Source of the DNA: Nonomuraea soli
Lineage (GTDB): Bacteria; Actinomycetota; Actinomycetes; Streptosporangiales; Streptosporangiaceae
Direction: 5' to 3'
Assembly (NCBI RefSeq): GCF_013761175.1
Contig: NZ_JACDUR010000004.1
Span: 744,001-808,000, forward strand
DNA: 64,000 bases
Notes under the pieces: generated by a model
The model's input: only the letters and a program-made list of their open reading frames with translations
Databases searched by the model: none
Told to the model about the DNA's origin: nothing
Shown: piece after piece, positions 8,894 through 18,059 of the stretch
How positions within the stretch are numbered: position 1 is the first letter of the stretch
Layout: each line of letters opens with the position of its first letter
Position numbers and translations under genes: made by a program

Positions 8894-9517
8894 CTAGAGC
8901 AAGCCTCTGTTCATCGCCGTCGTGACCGCAGCCGTGCGGTCGGAGACGCCGAGCTTGCCGAAGACCCGCAGCAGATGCGTCTTGACCGTGGTCTCGCTGA
9001 TGAACAACCGCTGGCCGATCTCGGCGTTCGTCAGGCCACGCGCGACCAGGGCCAGCACCTCGGTCTCGCGCGGCGTCAGCGACTCGGCGGCGGGCGCGCG
9101 CATCCTCGTGACCAGCTTCGTCGCGACCGAGGGCGACAGGACCGTCTCGCCCCTGAGCGCGCCGTGGATGGCCCTGAGCAGGTCAGGGCGGCTGGTGTCC
9201 TTGAGCAGATAGCCGGCCGCCCCCGCCTCCACGGCACGCACGATGTCGTGGTCGGTCTCGTAGGTGGTCAGAACGATCACCCTCGTGTGCTGATTTTTCA
9301 TGATCCGGGCGATGGCGTCGACACCGTCGCCGCCCGGCATGCGCAGATCCATGAGGATGACGTCAGGATCCAGCTCGCGGGCCCTGACCACCGCCTCGTC
9401 GCCGGAGGACGCCTCGCCCACCACCTCGACGTCGGCCTCCAGCATGCCGCGCAGCCCCTCGCGGACCACCGGATGGTCGTCGACGATCAGGACCCGGGTG
9501 CGCTGCTCCGGGGTCAT
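8894..9517 (-). CDS. NarL/FixJ family response regulator
   Basis: The 207-residue regulator has a receiver domain (residues 7-122; acidic pocket VDD at 12-14, phospho-acceptor Asp57 in ILMDLRMPGG, Lys in YLLKD) and a C-terminal LuxR helix-turn-helix (LTPRETEVLALVARGLTNAEIGQRLFISETTVKTHL). Its ATG overlaps the kinase stop by 4 bp, so the two form a cognate pair. The pair is the distal part of an operon whose promoter should lie upstream of the ABC ATPase at 12247, and it probably controls that exporter. Confidence 0.94.
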   Translation of the reverse strand: MTPEQRTRVLIVDDHPVVREGLRGMLEADVEVVGEASSGDEAVVRARELDPDVILMDLRMPGGDGVDAIARIMKNQHTRVIVLTTYETDHDIVRAVEAGAAGYLLKDTSRPDLLRAIHGALRGETVLSPSVATKLVTRMRAPAAESLTPRETEVLALVARGLTNAEIGQRLFISETTVKTHLLRVFGKLGVSDRTAAVTTAMNRGLL

Positions 9518-10647
9518 GCGGGTACCTCCACCGTCAATGTCGTCCCCTGTCCAGGCGGTCCGGCCAGCTCGACCGTGCCGCCCGCCTCCTCCACGCGGGT
9601 GCGCATCGCGCGCAGGCCGTACCCCTGCGGGTTGCCGGCCACCAAACCCGCCCCGTCGTCCTCGACGCGCAGCCGTACCGTGCGCGTGCCGTACGTCACC
9701 GTGACCCGCACCTCGCTCGCGGCCGCGTGCTTGCGCACGTTCGACAGCCCCTCCTGGAGGGCTCTGACCAGCACCACCTCGATGGCCGGCGGCAACGCCC
9801 TGCTCTCGCCCTCCGCCTCGAACGTGACGCCCGCCCCGATCTCCTCGGCCGTCCGCCCGGCGATCCTGCGCATCGAGTCGAGCAGCGTGCGCTCGTCGAG
9901 CGGAGCCGGGGCCAGCGCCGCGACCAGGGCACGCGCCTCGGCCAGGTTCTCCCGCGCGGTCCTTACGGCAAGCGGCACGTTCCTGGCCGGATCGGGGGCC
10001 TGAAGGAGCATGATGATGCTGCCGAAGCCCTGCGCGAGAGTGTCGTGGATCTCCCCGGCCAGCCGTTCGCGCTCCTGACGGGCCCCCGCCTCCGCCGACA
10101 GCCTGGCCACCTCCGCCCTGCTGGCCTCCAGCTGCTTGATCAGCTCCGCCCGCTCCCGGCTCTGCTCGATGATCCGCGTCGCCCAGATGCCGAAGGCCGA
10201 GGAGAAGAACAGCGTGATCGTGACGATCACGATGATCTCGTAGAAGTGCCCCTCGGAGAACCTGTAGATCACCGGAGGGACGCAGAGGATCACCACGGCC
10301 GCGATCGCCCGCCGGGCCGGCAGGGCCAGGAAACACTGCGCGCACAGGCCGAACAGCGCGTAGGTGGCCGGTCCCGAGATCAGCGCGGGCGGGATGTAGA
10401 GCACGAGCATCCCGACGATGTAGAGCAGGCCGCGGCGATCGTCGCCGCCGACGATCGCCGGACGCCCCAGCAGGACGTAGAGCGGCAGGATCGCCAGCAG
10501 GCATCCGGCGACGGTCGCCTTGGTCAGGGCGGACTCGTTGACCAGCAGGACGAAGAAGACCGGCACCGCGATCGAGATGACCAGCACCAGCTCCCAGCCC
10601 CACAGCCGGTCGTAGATCTCGCTCGACCGCTGCGCGAGGTCGGTCAT
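9514..10647 (-). CDS. sensor histidine kinase of the ABC-linked two-component system
   Basis: The 377-residue protein has about five N-terminal membrane segments (residues 18-150), a coiled-coil linker rich in Glu/Arg, and the HisKA_3 H box RQERERLAGEIHDTLAQGFG. The HATPase_c domain carries QEGLSNVRKH, LRVEDDGAGL and GYGLRAMRTRVEEAGG. It overlaps both neighbours by 4 bp (permease upstream, response regulator downstream). The intramembrane sensor and exporter linkage resemble systems that sense envelope-active compounds; the signal is not known. Confidence 0.93.
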   Translation of the reverse strand: MTDLAQRSSEIYDRLWGWELVLVISIAVPVFFVLLVNESALTKATVAGCLLAILPLYVLLGRPAIVGGDDRRGLLYIVGMLVLYIPPALISGPATYALFGLCAQCFLALPARRAIAAVVILCVPPVIYRFSEGHFYEIIVIVTITLFFSSAFGIWATRIIEQSRERAELIKQLEASRAEVARLSAEAGARQERERLAGEIHDTLAQGFGSIIMLLQAPDPARNVPLAVRTARENLAEARALVAALAPAPLDERTLLDSMRRIAGRTAEEIGAGVTFEAEGESRALPPAIEVVLVRALQEGLSNVRKHAAASEVRVTVTYGTRTVRLRVEDDGAGLVAGNPQGYGLRAMRTRVEEAGGTVELAGPPGQGTTLTVEVPA

Positions 10648-11426
10648 CCGTCGCGGCGGCTCTTCCACCGGAATGTCATCAGGCACAACACCAAGCCTCC
10701 GATCACCCAGGCTCCCAGGACCAGGGCCGTCTTGGCCAGCTCGTAGGAACCGGTCGGCTGCAGCACCAGGCCCCCGTCGCCCAGGAACACCGCGCGCAGG
10801 CCCTGGCACATCCACTTGAGCGGGAAGATCGCCGCCACGTCCGTCAGCCAGCCCGGCAACTCGGTGAAGGGGATGAACACCCCCGAGATGAACTGCAGCA
10901 CCAGGAAGGGCAGCGTGATCACCGCACCGGCGCTCTTGGCCGATCCGGCCAGGCTGCTGGCGGCGATGCCCAGCAGACACCCCGAGGTCAGGCCCAGGAA
11001 CACCACCCACGCGAAGGTCAGCCAGGCCGTGCCCCGCGGCAGGTCGATGTCGTAGAGCAGCACGGCCACCGCGAGCAGGAGGGCGATCTCGCACAGCGCC
11101 ATCACCAGAACGCTGCCGACCTTCCCCGCGAAGTACGCGTATTTCGGCAGCGGCGTGCCGCTGAGCCGCTTGAGCGCCCCCTCCTCGCGCTCCACCGCGA
11201 TGCTGATGCCCAGGTTCTGCAGGCTCACCGCGAGAACCGCCGCGCCGATCATCCCGGCCGTGTAGACCTCGGCCACCGTCACACCGGTGCCCGGATACTC
11301 GCCCGTGAAGATCGAGCCGAACAACACCAGCAGGACGATCGGGAGCGAGAAGGTGAAGACCACCTGGTCACGCTCGCGGAAGAACACCTTCAGCTCGAAC
11401 CCCGCCCTGGCCAGCGCCACCGTCAT
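10644..11426 (-). CDS. ABC-2 type exporter permease
   Basis: The 260-residue protein is an ABC-2 permease with six predicted membrane segments and the family motif EREEGALKRLSGTPLP before the third segment. The start ATG 11426 overlaps the stop of the ATPase gene (ATGA), and its stop overlaps the kinase start. Together with the ATPase it should form a homodimeric-permease exporter of the daunorubicin-resistance (DrrAB-like) kind. Substrate unknown. Confidence 0.9.
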   Translation of the reverse strand: MTVALARAGFELKVFFRERDQVVFTFSLPIVLLVLFGSIFTGEYPGTGVTVAEVYTAGMIGAAVLAVSLQNLGISIAVEREEGALKRLSGTPLPKYAYFAGKVGSVLVMALCEIALLLAVAVLLYDIDLPRGTAWLTFAWVVFLGLTSGCLLGIAASSLAGSAKSAGAVITLPFLVLQFISGVFIPFTELPGWLTDVAAIFPLKWMCQGLRAVFLGDGGLVLQPTGSYELAKTALVLGAWVIGGLVLCLMTFRWKSRRDG

Positions 11427-12247
11427 CGCGACGCTCCGATCAGCTCCAGGTAGGTGTCCTCCAGCGTCGGCCTGACCACCTGCAGGCCAGGCACCTCGCC
11501 CCCGTACCGCCCGGCCAGCTCCGTCACCGTCGCGGTCGGGCTGTCGGTCCGCACGCTGCCCTCCGCCCAGCTCACCGTCGCCCTGCCGCCGGACCTGCCG
11601 CCCAGCGTGCGCGGATCGCCCTCGGCCACGATGCGCCCCCTGGCGATCACCGCCACCCGATCCGCCAGCGCCTCCGCCTCGTCGAGATAGTGCGTGGTCA
11701 GCAGGATCGTGGTCCCCTGCAACCCCTTGATCAGCTCCCAGAACCGCCTGCGCGCCTCCGGATCGAACCCGGTCGTCGGCTCGTCCAGGAAGAGCAGCTC
11801 GGGATCTCCCACCAGGCCCAGGGCCACGTCCACCCTGCGGCGCTGCCCGCCGGACAGGCGGCCGACGCGCTGATGGCGCTGCGCACCGAGCCCCACCTGC
11901 TCGATCAGCTCGTCGGGGTTCCGGGGACGGGGGTAGAAGGTGGCGAAGTGGCGCACCACCTCCCGCACCGTCACCTCGGCGGTGTCGTTCGAGGTCTGCA
12001 GCACGATGCCGATCCGCTCCCGCCACCGCCTGCCCGCCCGGCCCGGATCCTCGCCCAGGACCGTCACCTCGCCGCCGTCGCGCCTGCGGTGGCCTTCGAG
12101 GATCTCGACGGTCGTGGACTTCCCCGCGCCGTTGGGGCCGAGAAGCGCGAAGATCTCGCCCCTGCCGATGGCCAGGTCGACGGACTGGACTGCTTGGAGA
12201 CTGCCGTAGCTCTTGGTCAGCCCCTTGATGCTCACCACTGGGTCCAT
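11423..12247 (-). CDS. ABC transporter ATP-binding protein, DrrA-like
   Basis: The 274-residue ATPase carries Walker A GPNGAGKSTTVEIL, Q-loop VLQTSND, signature LSGGQRRRVDVALGL, Walker B LLFLDEPTTGFD and the switch His in LTTHYLDEAEAL. The C-terminal about 60 residues form a short accessory region shared with DrrA-type multidrug exporters. It is the first gene of a four-gene, fully overlapping operon (ATPase, permease, kinase, regulator). The 118-bp gap upstream should contain the promoter and also holds the terminator of nucS. Confidence 0.92.
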   Translation of the reverse strand: MDPVVSIKGLTKSYGSLQAVQSVDLAIGRGEIFALLGPNGAGKSTTVEILEGHRRRDGGEVTVLGEDPGRAGRRWRERIGIVLQTSNDTAEVTVREVVRHFATFYPRPRNPDELIEQVGLGAQRHQRVGRLSGGQRRRVDVALGLVGDPELLFLDEPTTGFDPEARRRFWELIKGLQGTTILLTTHYLDEAEALADRVAVIARGRIVAEGDPRTLGGRSGGRATVSWAEGSVRTDSPTATVTELAGRYGGEVPGLQVVRPTLEDTYLELIGASR

Positions 12248-12301
12248 GGGTCAAGCGTCCGTGTCGTACGGCTCGCGCGGGACCACCGGTGGACCGACCG
12301 C

Positions 12302-12325
12302 GCCGTCCTCCGAACGGAGGACGGC
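12302..12325 (-). terminator. terminator after nucS
   Basis: An 11-bp perfect stem (GCCGTCCTCCG with CGGAGGACGGC) closed by a 2-nt AA spacer lies just beyond the nucS stop codon on the minus strand. It separates nucS from the exporter operon that follows on the same strand. Confidence 0.7.
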
Positions 12326-12366
12326 CACCCGCTCGTGATCTCCACCACGGCATCGAGAACACCGGG

Positions 12367-13029
12367 TCAGAACAGCGTCGGATTCTCCGGCTCGATGCCG
12401 CGCAGAGCGTCGTAGTCGAGCGTCACGCAGTCGATGCCCCGATCGGCCGCCAGCACCCTGGCCTGGGGCTTGATCTCCTGCGCTGCGAAGATCCCCTTCA
12501 CCGGAGCCAGCAGCGGATCTCTGTTGAGCAGCTCCAGATAGCGCGTGAGCTGCTCCACGCCATCGATCTCGCCCCGGCGCTTGATCTCCACGGCGACCGT
12601 GGCGCCCTTGGCGTCACGGCACAGGATGTCGACCGGCCCGATCGCGGTCATGAACTCGCGCCGCACCAGGCTCCAGCCCTCGCCCAGGGTGGTGATGTGC
12701 TCGGCGAGCAACTCCTGCAGGTGCGCCTCCACCCCGTCCTTGATCAGGCCGGGGTCGATGCCGAGCTCGTGGGAGAAGTCGTGGAGGATCTCCTCCATCG
12801 TCATGACCAGCTTCTCGCCCGTCTTGCCGTGGGTGACGGTCCACGTGCCGCCGTCCTCGGAGAGCTTGCAGGGTGGGTTCATCCAGTTGAGCGGCTTGAA
12901 GGCACGGTCGTCGGCGTGGATGCTGACGCTGCCGTCGGCCTTGATGAGAATGAGGCGGGGGGCCATCGGCAGGTGTGCCGTGAGCCGCCCGATGTAATCC
13001 ACGCTGCAGCGCGCGATGACCAGACGCAT
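12367..13029 (-). CDS. nucS: mismatch-specific endonuclease NucS
   Basis: The 220-residue protein is a full-length NucS, the enzyme of the MutS/MutL-independent mismatch repair pathway of actinobacteria, which makes a double-strand cut at mismatched DNA. The N-terminal DNA-binding domain covers about residues 1-105. The nuclease core shows Asp134 (GPVDILC), Glu148 and Lys150 (VAVEIKRRG) and Gln160, matching the RecB-like D-ExK-Q pattern. The C terminus ends NPTLF, consistent with a sliding-clamp-binding tail. It is transcribed alone, divergently from a phosphotransferase gene. Confidence 0.95.
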   Translation of the reverse strand: MRLVIARCSVDYIGRLTAHLPMAPRLILIKADGSVSIHADDRAFKPLNWMNPPCKLSEDGGTWTVTHGKTGEKLVMTMEEILHDFSHELGIDPGLIKDGVEAHLQELLAEHITTLGEGWSLVRREFMTAIGPVDILCRDAKGATVAVEIKRRGEIDGVEQLTRYLELLNRDPLLAPVKGIFAAQEIKPQARVLAADRGIDCVTLDYDALRGIEPENPTLF

Positions 13030-13112
13030 GCAGAGCAGTCTCCCAGAGCCGCCGGGTGGCGGGTGCCTTCTCCGGAGAGCGCGCGTTCACCGCCGCAGTA
13101 CCGTGACGTCGT

Positions 13113-14012
13113 ATGACCGTCACCGAGATCACCGCGGACCTGGTCCGCGCGCTGCTGCGCGAGCAGCACCCGGACCTCGCGGGGCTGCCCGTGCGCGAGG
13201 TCGCGGGAGGATGGGGCAACCAGATGTGGCGCCTCGGCGACGACCTGGCCGTCCGCATGCAGCGCATGGACCCCACCCCGGAGCTCCAGCTCAAGGAGCG
13301 GCGGTGGCTGCCCGTGCTGGCCCCGCTCCTGCCGCTCCCGGTGCCGACCCCGGTGCGGTTCGGCGAACCGTCCGAGCGGTTCCCCAGGCACTGGACCGTG
13401 ATGACGTGGGTTCACGGCGAGCCGCTCGACCGCGGCTCGATCGGCCGTGGCGATCACGCGGCCGACACCCTGGCGGGCTTCCTGCGCGCGCTCCACGTCG
13501 AGGCGCCCGCCGACGCGCCCATCGCCGGGGACCGCGGCGCCCACCCCAGGGACTGCACGGACGGCTTCGAGCGCTTTATCCAGGCTGTCGACCCCGACGC
13601 CCTCGCCGGTGTCACCGCCCAGGTCAGGGCCGTCTGGGACGACGCCGTGGCGGCCGAGGCGTGGGAGGGCGGGCCGGTGTGGGTGCACGGCGACCTCCAC
13701 CCCGCGAACGTCGTCGTCGCCGACGGCACGCTCGCGGGCATCGTCGACTTCGGCGACATGTTCGCGGGCGATCCGGCCTGGGACCTCGCCGCCGCATGGG
13801 TGCTGCTGCCCGCGGGGACGGCCTCGCGGTTCTTCGACAGGTACGGGCTCGCCGGCGAAGCGGCGATCCGTCGGGCCCGGGGGCTGGCGGCGTTGAAGAG
13901 CCTCTTCCTCATGCTCATGGGGCAGAACGGGGATCGGGGACTTCCTGGCGGGAAACCCCACTGGGGGCCGGTGGGGCGGGCGGCCCTTGATCGTGTGCTG
14001 AAGGGTGTGTGA
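13113..14012 (+). CDS. aminoglycoside phosphotransferase (APH) family protein
   Basis: The 299-residue kinase-like protein contains the APH brenner motif VHGDLHPANVVV (about residue 192) and the DFG-like metal motif IVDFGDMFAGDPAWDLA. The glycine-rich N lobe (VAGGWGNQMWRLGDDLAVRM) supplies the ATP-binding Lys or Arg region weakly. It could phosphorylate an aminoglycoside-like compound or a metabolite; the family is broad and resistance is not demonstrated. It stands divergent from nucS with 83 bp between them. The 156 bp after it hold no gene that I can support. Confidence 0.82.
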   Translation: MTVTEITADLVRALLREQHPDLAGLPVREVAGGWGNQMWRLGDDLAVRMQRMDPTPELQLKERRWLPVLAPLLPLPVPTPVRFGEPSERFPRHWTVMTWVHGEPLDRGSIGRGDHAADTLAGFLRALHVEAPADAPIAGDRGAHPRDCTDGFERFIQAVDPDALAGVTAQVRAVWDDAVAAEAWEGGPVWVHGDLHPANVVVADGTLAGIVDFGDMFAGDPAWDLAAAWVLLPAGTASRFFDRYGLAGEAAIRRARGLAALKSLFLMLMGQNGDRGLPGGKPHWGPVGRAALDRVLKGV

Positions 14013-14168
14013 CGCGCGCTTTCCGTGTCCCCGAGCCGAGCTGAGAGCCTTGTGGGCGGGTCGCGGGTGTGCTCCGAAGTGGGAAGATGGGGGAATGGCG
14101 GTTGAATTGGCGGTTGTGGGTGTGATGGGTGCCGGCTGCCGGAGTGTGTTCCCGGGTGGGCCGGCGGC

Positions 14169-14462
14169 ATGAGCCCGCGCAAGGCGCGTCGCCGCGACGA
14201 CGACCAGCGGCCGCTGGGCTTCCCGTCAGGCGGGGAGAAGATCGAGGAGTGGCCCGACGGCGACTGGAGGGTGCGGCCGCTGTCCGGGGCGTCGTCGGGC
14301 AAGCAGTACCGCTGCCCCGGATGTGATCAGGAGATCCTCCCGGGTAAGCCACACCTGGTGACCTGGCCCGACTGGACGGGCGGCGACGCGGAGCGGCGCC
14401 ACTGGCACACGACCTGCTGGCGCAAGCGGCTCGATCGGGGTCCCGGGCGTAGCCGGTACTGA
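14169..14462 (+). CDS. small conserved zinc-ribbon-like protein
   Basis: The 97-residue, highly charged protein has a basic N terminus (MSPRKARRRDDD), a central CPGC motif (about residue 49) and a later HWHTTCW motif (about residue 78). Together these could form a Cys/His zinc site. Proteins of this type are common in actinomycetes and are often labelled ATP/GTP-binding without evidence; I see no Walker motif. Function unknown. It lies between a phosphotransferase and an alpha/beta hydrolase on the same strand. The ATG start is the first good codon, and upstream sequence lacks a strong ribosome site. Confidence 0.75.
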   Translation: MSPRKARRRDDDQRPLGFPSGGEKIEEWPDGDWRVRPLSGASSGKQYRCPGCDQEILPGKPHLVTWPDWTGGDAERRHWHTTCWRKRLDRGPGRSRY

Positions 14463-14527
14463 GGTCACCGGCCCATGGCAGGGTCGTTACTGTGCAGGCG
14501 GGACGGAACGGTGACGGAAGGACGGGC

Positions 14528-15241
14528 ATGGAGATTCGTGCGGCCACGGAGTTGCCGGCGCGGCGCGAGGACATCGAGTTGCACACCGCCGACGATCTGA
14601 CGCTCGTCGGCGAGCTGGCCGTGCCGGAGGGCGGGGCGCCGGTGGCGACGCTGGTGACTTTGCATCCGCTCCCGACGCACGGCGGGTTCATGGACAGCCA
14701 CGTGTACAAGAAGGCCGCCAACCGGCTGCCGGCGCTGGCGGATCTGGCGGTGCTGCGCTTCAACACCCGGGGCACCTCGTCCGATCGCGGCACCTCGGAG
14801 GGGGCGTTCGACGGCGGCGAGGGCGAGCGGTTCGACGTGGCGGCGGCGCTGGAGTACGCCGAGTTCCACGACCTGCCGCGCGTGTGGGTGGTGGGCTGGT
14901 CGTTCGGCACCGAGCTGGCGCTGAAATGGGCGCACGATCCGCTGGTGGAGGGGGCGATCCTGCTGTCGCCGCCGCTGCACAGGGCCACCGACGACGATCT
15001 TGACAGATGGGCGGAGTTCGGCAGGCCGCTGACGGTGCTGGTGCCGGAGTTCGACGACTATCTGCGGCCCGAGGAGGCGCGGGCGCGGTTCTCGCGGGTG
15101 CCGCAGGCCGAGGTGATCGGGGTCGACGGGGCCAAGCATCTGTGGGTCGGCGAGCCGTACGTCAGGATCGTGCTGGACGAGATCGTGAAAAGGGTGAACC
15201 CCGCGGCCTTCCCTCTGCCCACGGAGTGGTCACTAGAATAA
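14528..15241 (+). CDS. alpha/beta hydrolase
   Basis: The 237-residue cytoplasmic protein has the alpha/beta hydrolase fold. The nucleophile elbow is GWSFGTELA, an oxyanion-region His lies in TLHPLPTHGG, and the acid and His are probably in VPEFDDY and GAKHLWVG. It resembles the short dienelactone-hydrolase-like or YqiA-type proteins of actinomycetes. ATG 14528 follows GGAAGGA and is preferred over GTG 14492. The stop is 6 bp before an SDR gene, so the two are probably co-transcribed. Substrate unknown. Confidence 0.8.
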   Translation: MEIRAATELPARREDIELHTADDLTLVGELAVPEGGAPVATLVTLHPLPTHGGFMDSHVYKKAANRLPALADLAVLRFNTRGTSSDRGTSEGAFDGGEGERFDVAAALEYAEFHDLPRVWVVGWSFGTELALKWAHDPLVEGAILLSPPLHRATDDDLDRWAEFGRPLTVLVPEFDDYLRPEEARARFSRVPQAEVIGVDGAKHLWVGEPYVRIVLDEIVKRVNPAAFPLPTEWSLE

Positions 15242-15247
15242 CGTTCT

Positions 15248-16009
15248 ATGCAGGCTTTCGATCTTTCCGGCAAGACGGCGCTCGTCACGGGAGCGTCGCG
15301 GGGCATCGGCAGGGCCATCGCGGTGGCCTACGCGCAGGCGGGCGCCGACCTGGCGCTGGTCTCCAGGTCCGCGGAGTCGCTGGACGAGGTGGCCAAGGAG
15401 GTCCAGCAGCACGGCAGGCGCGCCGTGGTGGTCCCCGCCGATCTGAGCGATCGTGACGCGGCGACGCGTGCCGTCCACCAGAGCATCGCCGAGCTCGGCC
15501 ACCTCGACGTCGTCGTCAACAACGCGGGCGGCTCGAACTTCATGGTCGAGTTCAAGGACCTGCGCCTGTCGGGCTGGGACAAGCTCATGCGCCTCAACCT
15601 CGACTCGGCGATGGCGGTCTGCCACGCGGTGGCGCCGCACCTGCTGGGCCGCTGGTCCGGGTCGGTGATCAACGTGGCGTCGGTCGGCGGGCTGGGCGCC
15701 GCTCCGCTCCTGGCCCCGTACGGCGCGGCGAAGGCGGCCCTGGTGTCGCTGACCAGGTCGCTGGCGGTGGAGTGGGGCGCGATGGGAGTGCGCGTCAACG
15801 CGCTGTGCCCCGGCTGGGTGGCCACCGACCTCAACAGCAACCTGCGGGAGGACGAGGAGACCAGCAAGCGCACGGTCGGCAACGTGCCGCTGCGGCGCTG
15901 GGGCACCCCGGAGGAGATGGCGCATCCGGCGGTCTTCCTGGCGAGCGACGCGTCCGCTTACATGACGGGTCAGGTCCTGGTCGTGGACGGCGGTTTGACG
16001 GTCGGCTGA
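15248..16009 (+). CDS. short-chain dehydrogenase/reductase (SDR)
   Basis: The 253-residue enzyme is a classical SDR of the FabG-like type. It has TGASRGIGRA for cofactor binding, NNAG at about residue 93, catalytic Ser in NVASVGG and YGAAK as the Tyr/Lys pair, and the C-terminal PGWVATDL. It reduces or oxidises a carbonyl/alcohol using NAD(P)H; the position after the first beta strand (SRSAES) suggests NADP. It follows the hydrolase by 6 bp. The gap to the next start has no clear promoter palindrome. Confidence 0.92.
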   Translation: MQAFDLSGKTALVTGASRGIGRAIAVAYAQAGADLALVSRSAESLDEVAKEVQQHGRRAVVVPADLSDRDAATRAVHQSIAELGHLDVVVNNAGGSNFMVEFKDLRLSGWDKLMRLNLDSAMAVCHAVAPHLLGRWSGSVINVASVGGLGAAPLLAPYGAAKAALVSLTRSLAVEWGAMGVRVNALCPGWVATDLNSNLREDEETSKRTVGNVPLRRWGTPEEMAHPAVFLASDASAYMTGQVLVVDGGLTVG

Positions 16010-16072
16010 TAACCGATATTTGGGTGGATGACCAAAGGGCGGCCGGTCATCAACCGGGCTACCGTGTGATCC

Positions 16073-16855
16073 GTGCAGCTTCACACGAGATCAGCCGGGA
16101 GCGGCCTCCCTGTCGTCCTGCTCCACGCCTTCCCGCTCTCGTCGGCCATGTGGCTGGCCCAACGGGAGGGCCTGGCGGCCACCTGCCGCGTGATCACTCC
16201 CGATCTGCGGGGGTTCGGCGGCTCGCGGCTGCCGGAGGAGGAGCCGTCGCTCGACCTCATGGCCGACGACGTCGCGGAGCTGCTCGACCGCGAGGGGATC
16301 GAGCGGGCGGTGATCGGCGGCCAGTCGATGGGCGGCTACGTCACGATGGCCTTCTGCCGCCGCCACCCTGACCGGGTGCTCGGGGTCATCCTGGCCGACA
16401 CGAAGGCGAGCGCCGACCAGGAAGCCGCGCGCGACAACCGCGAGCGGATCGCGCGGGCCGTGCTCGACGGCGGGCCCGAGGTGCTGATCCAGGAGGTGCT
16501 GCCCGCGCTCACCGGCACGACCACCAAGCAGCGGCGCGCCATGGTGCACGGCAGGGTGCGGGAGCTCGTGCGCTCGGCCCCGCCGGGGGCGGTCGCGTGG
16601 GCGCAGCGGGCGATGGCGGCGCGGCCCGACAGCTTCGACACCCTCGCGGCGCTGAAGGCGCCGGTGCTGGTCATCGTGGGGGAGGAGGACGAGCTGTCGC
16701 CGGTGGCCGACGCCGAGGCCATGGCGCGTGCCGTACCCGAGGGTTCGTCGCTGACGGTGATCGAGAAGGCGGGGCACCTGAGCGCGGTCGAGCAGCCGGA
16801 GGCGTTCAACGCGGCGGTGGCCCGCTTCGTCCGGGAGCTGGCCCCCCACCCGTGA
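16073..16855 (+). CDS. alpha/beta hydrolase, 3-oxoadipate enol-lactonase-like
   Basis: The 260-residue protein has the canonical elbow GGQSMGGYV, the oxyanion strand VVLLHAFPLSSAMW, acid Asp in GEEDELSP and His in KAGHLSAVEQP. It resembles the enol-lactonase/carboxylesterase subgroup, but no beta-ketoadipate genes are nearby, so the substrate is open. The start is GTG 16073. It converges on the AI-2E gene with one base between the stop codons, leaving no room for a separate terminator. Confidence 0.85.
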   Translation: MQLHTRSAGSGLPVVLLHAFPLSSAMWLAQREGLAATCRVITPDLRGFGGSRLPEEEPSLDLMADDVAELLDREGIERAVIGGQSMGGYVTMAFCRRHPDRVLGVILADTKASADQEAARDNRERIARAVLDGGPEVLIQEVLPALTGTTTKQRRAMVHGRVRELVRSAPPGAVAWAQRAMAARPDSFDTLAALKAPVLVIVGEEDELSPVADAEAMARAVPEGSSLTVIEKAGHLSAVEQPEAFNAAVARFVRELAPHP

Positions 16856-16856
16856 C

Positions 16857-17963
16857 CTAGTGCCCCGCCTGCCGGGGGTGCACCAGCTCGCGGATGATCA
16901 GGGCGATGGCGGCGGCCACCGGGATGGCCAGCAACGCGCCGACGATGCCGAGCAGCGCGCCGCCGATGAGCGCCGCGATCACGGTGACCGCCGGGGTGAC
17001 GTTGACCGAGCGCGTCATGACGCGCGGGTAGATCAGGTAGTTCTCGACCTGCTGGTAGACCACGAAGAAGACCAGGCAGGCCAGCCCCAGCGGCAGCGAC
17101 TGCAGCAGCGCCACGAGGGTGACCACCGCCGCGCCGATCGTGGCGCCGACCAGGGGGATGAGGTCGAGCACCGCCACCACCAGGGCGAGCGCGAGCGCGT
17201 ACTTGACCCCGGCGAAGTGCAGGAAGATCCAGCTGACGACGCCCGCGATGACCGAGATGAGGATGTTGCCCGCGACGTAGCCGCCGATGCCGCTGAGGAT
17301 CTGGTCGGTGATCGACTCCGTGCGGTAGCGCCGGGAGGCGGGCACCAGCTTGAGCAGGTACTGCTTGGTGGAGTGCAGGGAGCCGAGGAAGTAGAGCATC
17401 AGCACGAGCAGGGTGAGACCGTTGAAGACGCCCCCGAGCACCTCGACGCCGGCGTTGAGTATGCCGCCCGCGAGCGTGGGGCCGAGCTGCGAGGCGACGA
17501 AGGAGATCGCCTGCTGGATGATCCCGTACTCCGCGTCGAGCTGCTGGACCGTCGGGTTCTGCTGCAGTTCGGTCAGGTAGCCGGGCAGCGCCTGGATGAA
17601 GGCGGTCAGCTCGCGGCTGACCGGCGGCACGATGGCCAGGCCGAACAGGGCGAACAGCACGATCACCGAGGCGAAGACGATCGAGATGGCCCAGCGCCTG
17701 GCCAGCCCCCTGCGCTGCAGCGCCTCCACGGCGGGGTTGAGCCCGATCGCCAAAAACATCGCCACCACGATGAGGATGATCACGCTGAGGGAGTGGATGA
17801 CCATCTGGCCGATCGCGATCGCGGTCAGCACGCCCAGGCCGCCGATCAGGCCGAACAGGAAGGGCCCCCTGGTCAGCGGCTTGCCGGGCAGGCCGTAGAC
17901 GTGGGTGTCCGATGGGGCGGGCTCCTCCGTGACGGCGTGCGCGGGCTCGTCTTGCTGGGACAC
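16857..17963 (-). CDS. AI-2E family membrane transporter
   Basis: The 368-residue protein has eight hydrophobic segments with the family's order: two pairs near the N terminus (about residues 30-85), a long soluble middle, then four to five segments from residue 185 on. DLIPLVGATIGA near residue 278 is the characteristic AI-2E motif. Members export autoinducer-2, act as Na+/H+ antiporters or have unknown roles, so the name should not be read as a function. The N-terminal 35 residues are acidic and disordered. Confidence 0.88.
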   Translation of the reverse strand: MSQQDEPAHAVTEEPAPSDTHVYGLPGKPLTRGPFLFGLIGGLGVLTAIAIGQMVIHSLSVIILIVVAMFLAIGLNPAVEALQRRGLARRWAISIVFASVIVLFALFGLAIVPPVSRELTAFIQALPGYLTELQQNPTVQQLDAEYGIIQQAISFVASQLGPTLAGGILNAGVEVLGGVFNGLTLLVLMLYFLGSLHSTKQYLLKLVPASRRYRTESITDQILSGIGGYVAGNILISVIAGVVSWIFLHFAGVKYALALALVVAVLDLIPLVGATIGAAVVTLVALLQSLPLGLACLVFFVVYQQVENYLIYPRVMTRSVNVTPAVTVIAALIGGALLGIVGALLAIPVAAAIALIIRELVHPRQAGH

Positions 17964-18011
17964 GGCAGCTCCAAATGGGGATAAATCCGGCTTTAGCCGT
18001 ATGAAATGCGA

Positions 18012-18044
18012 AAGGAGAGCCTAGCGAAAGGCCAGGCTCTCCTT
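18012..18044 (-). terminator. terminator after the chitinase gene
   Basis: AAGGAGAGCCT at 18012-18022 pairs perfectly with AGGCTCTCCTT at 18034-18044 around an 11-nt loop. On the minus strand it lies 16 bp past the chitinase stop and is followed by a T-rich stretch, so it fits an intrinsic terminator. Confidence 0.75.
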
Positions 18045-18059
18045 GGACGGGTTTCGCTG

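Noticed and set aside
16857..17963. Evidence of AI-2 signalling
   Set aside because: The AI-2E family name does not predict function, and no luxS or lsr genes are present.
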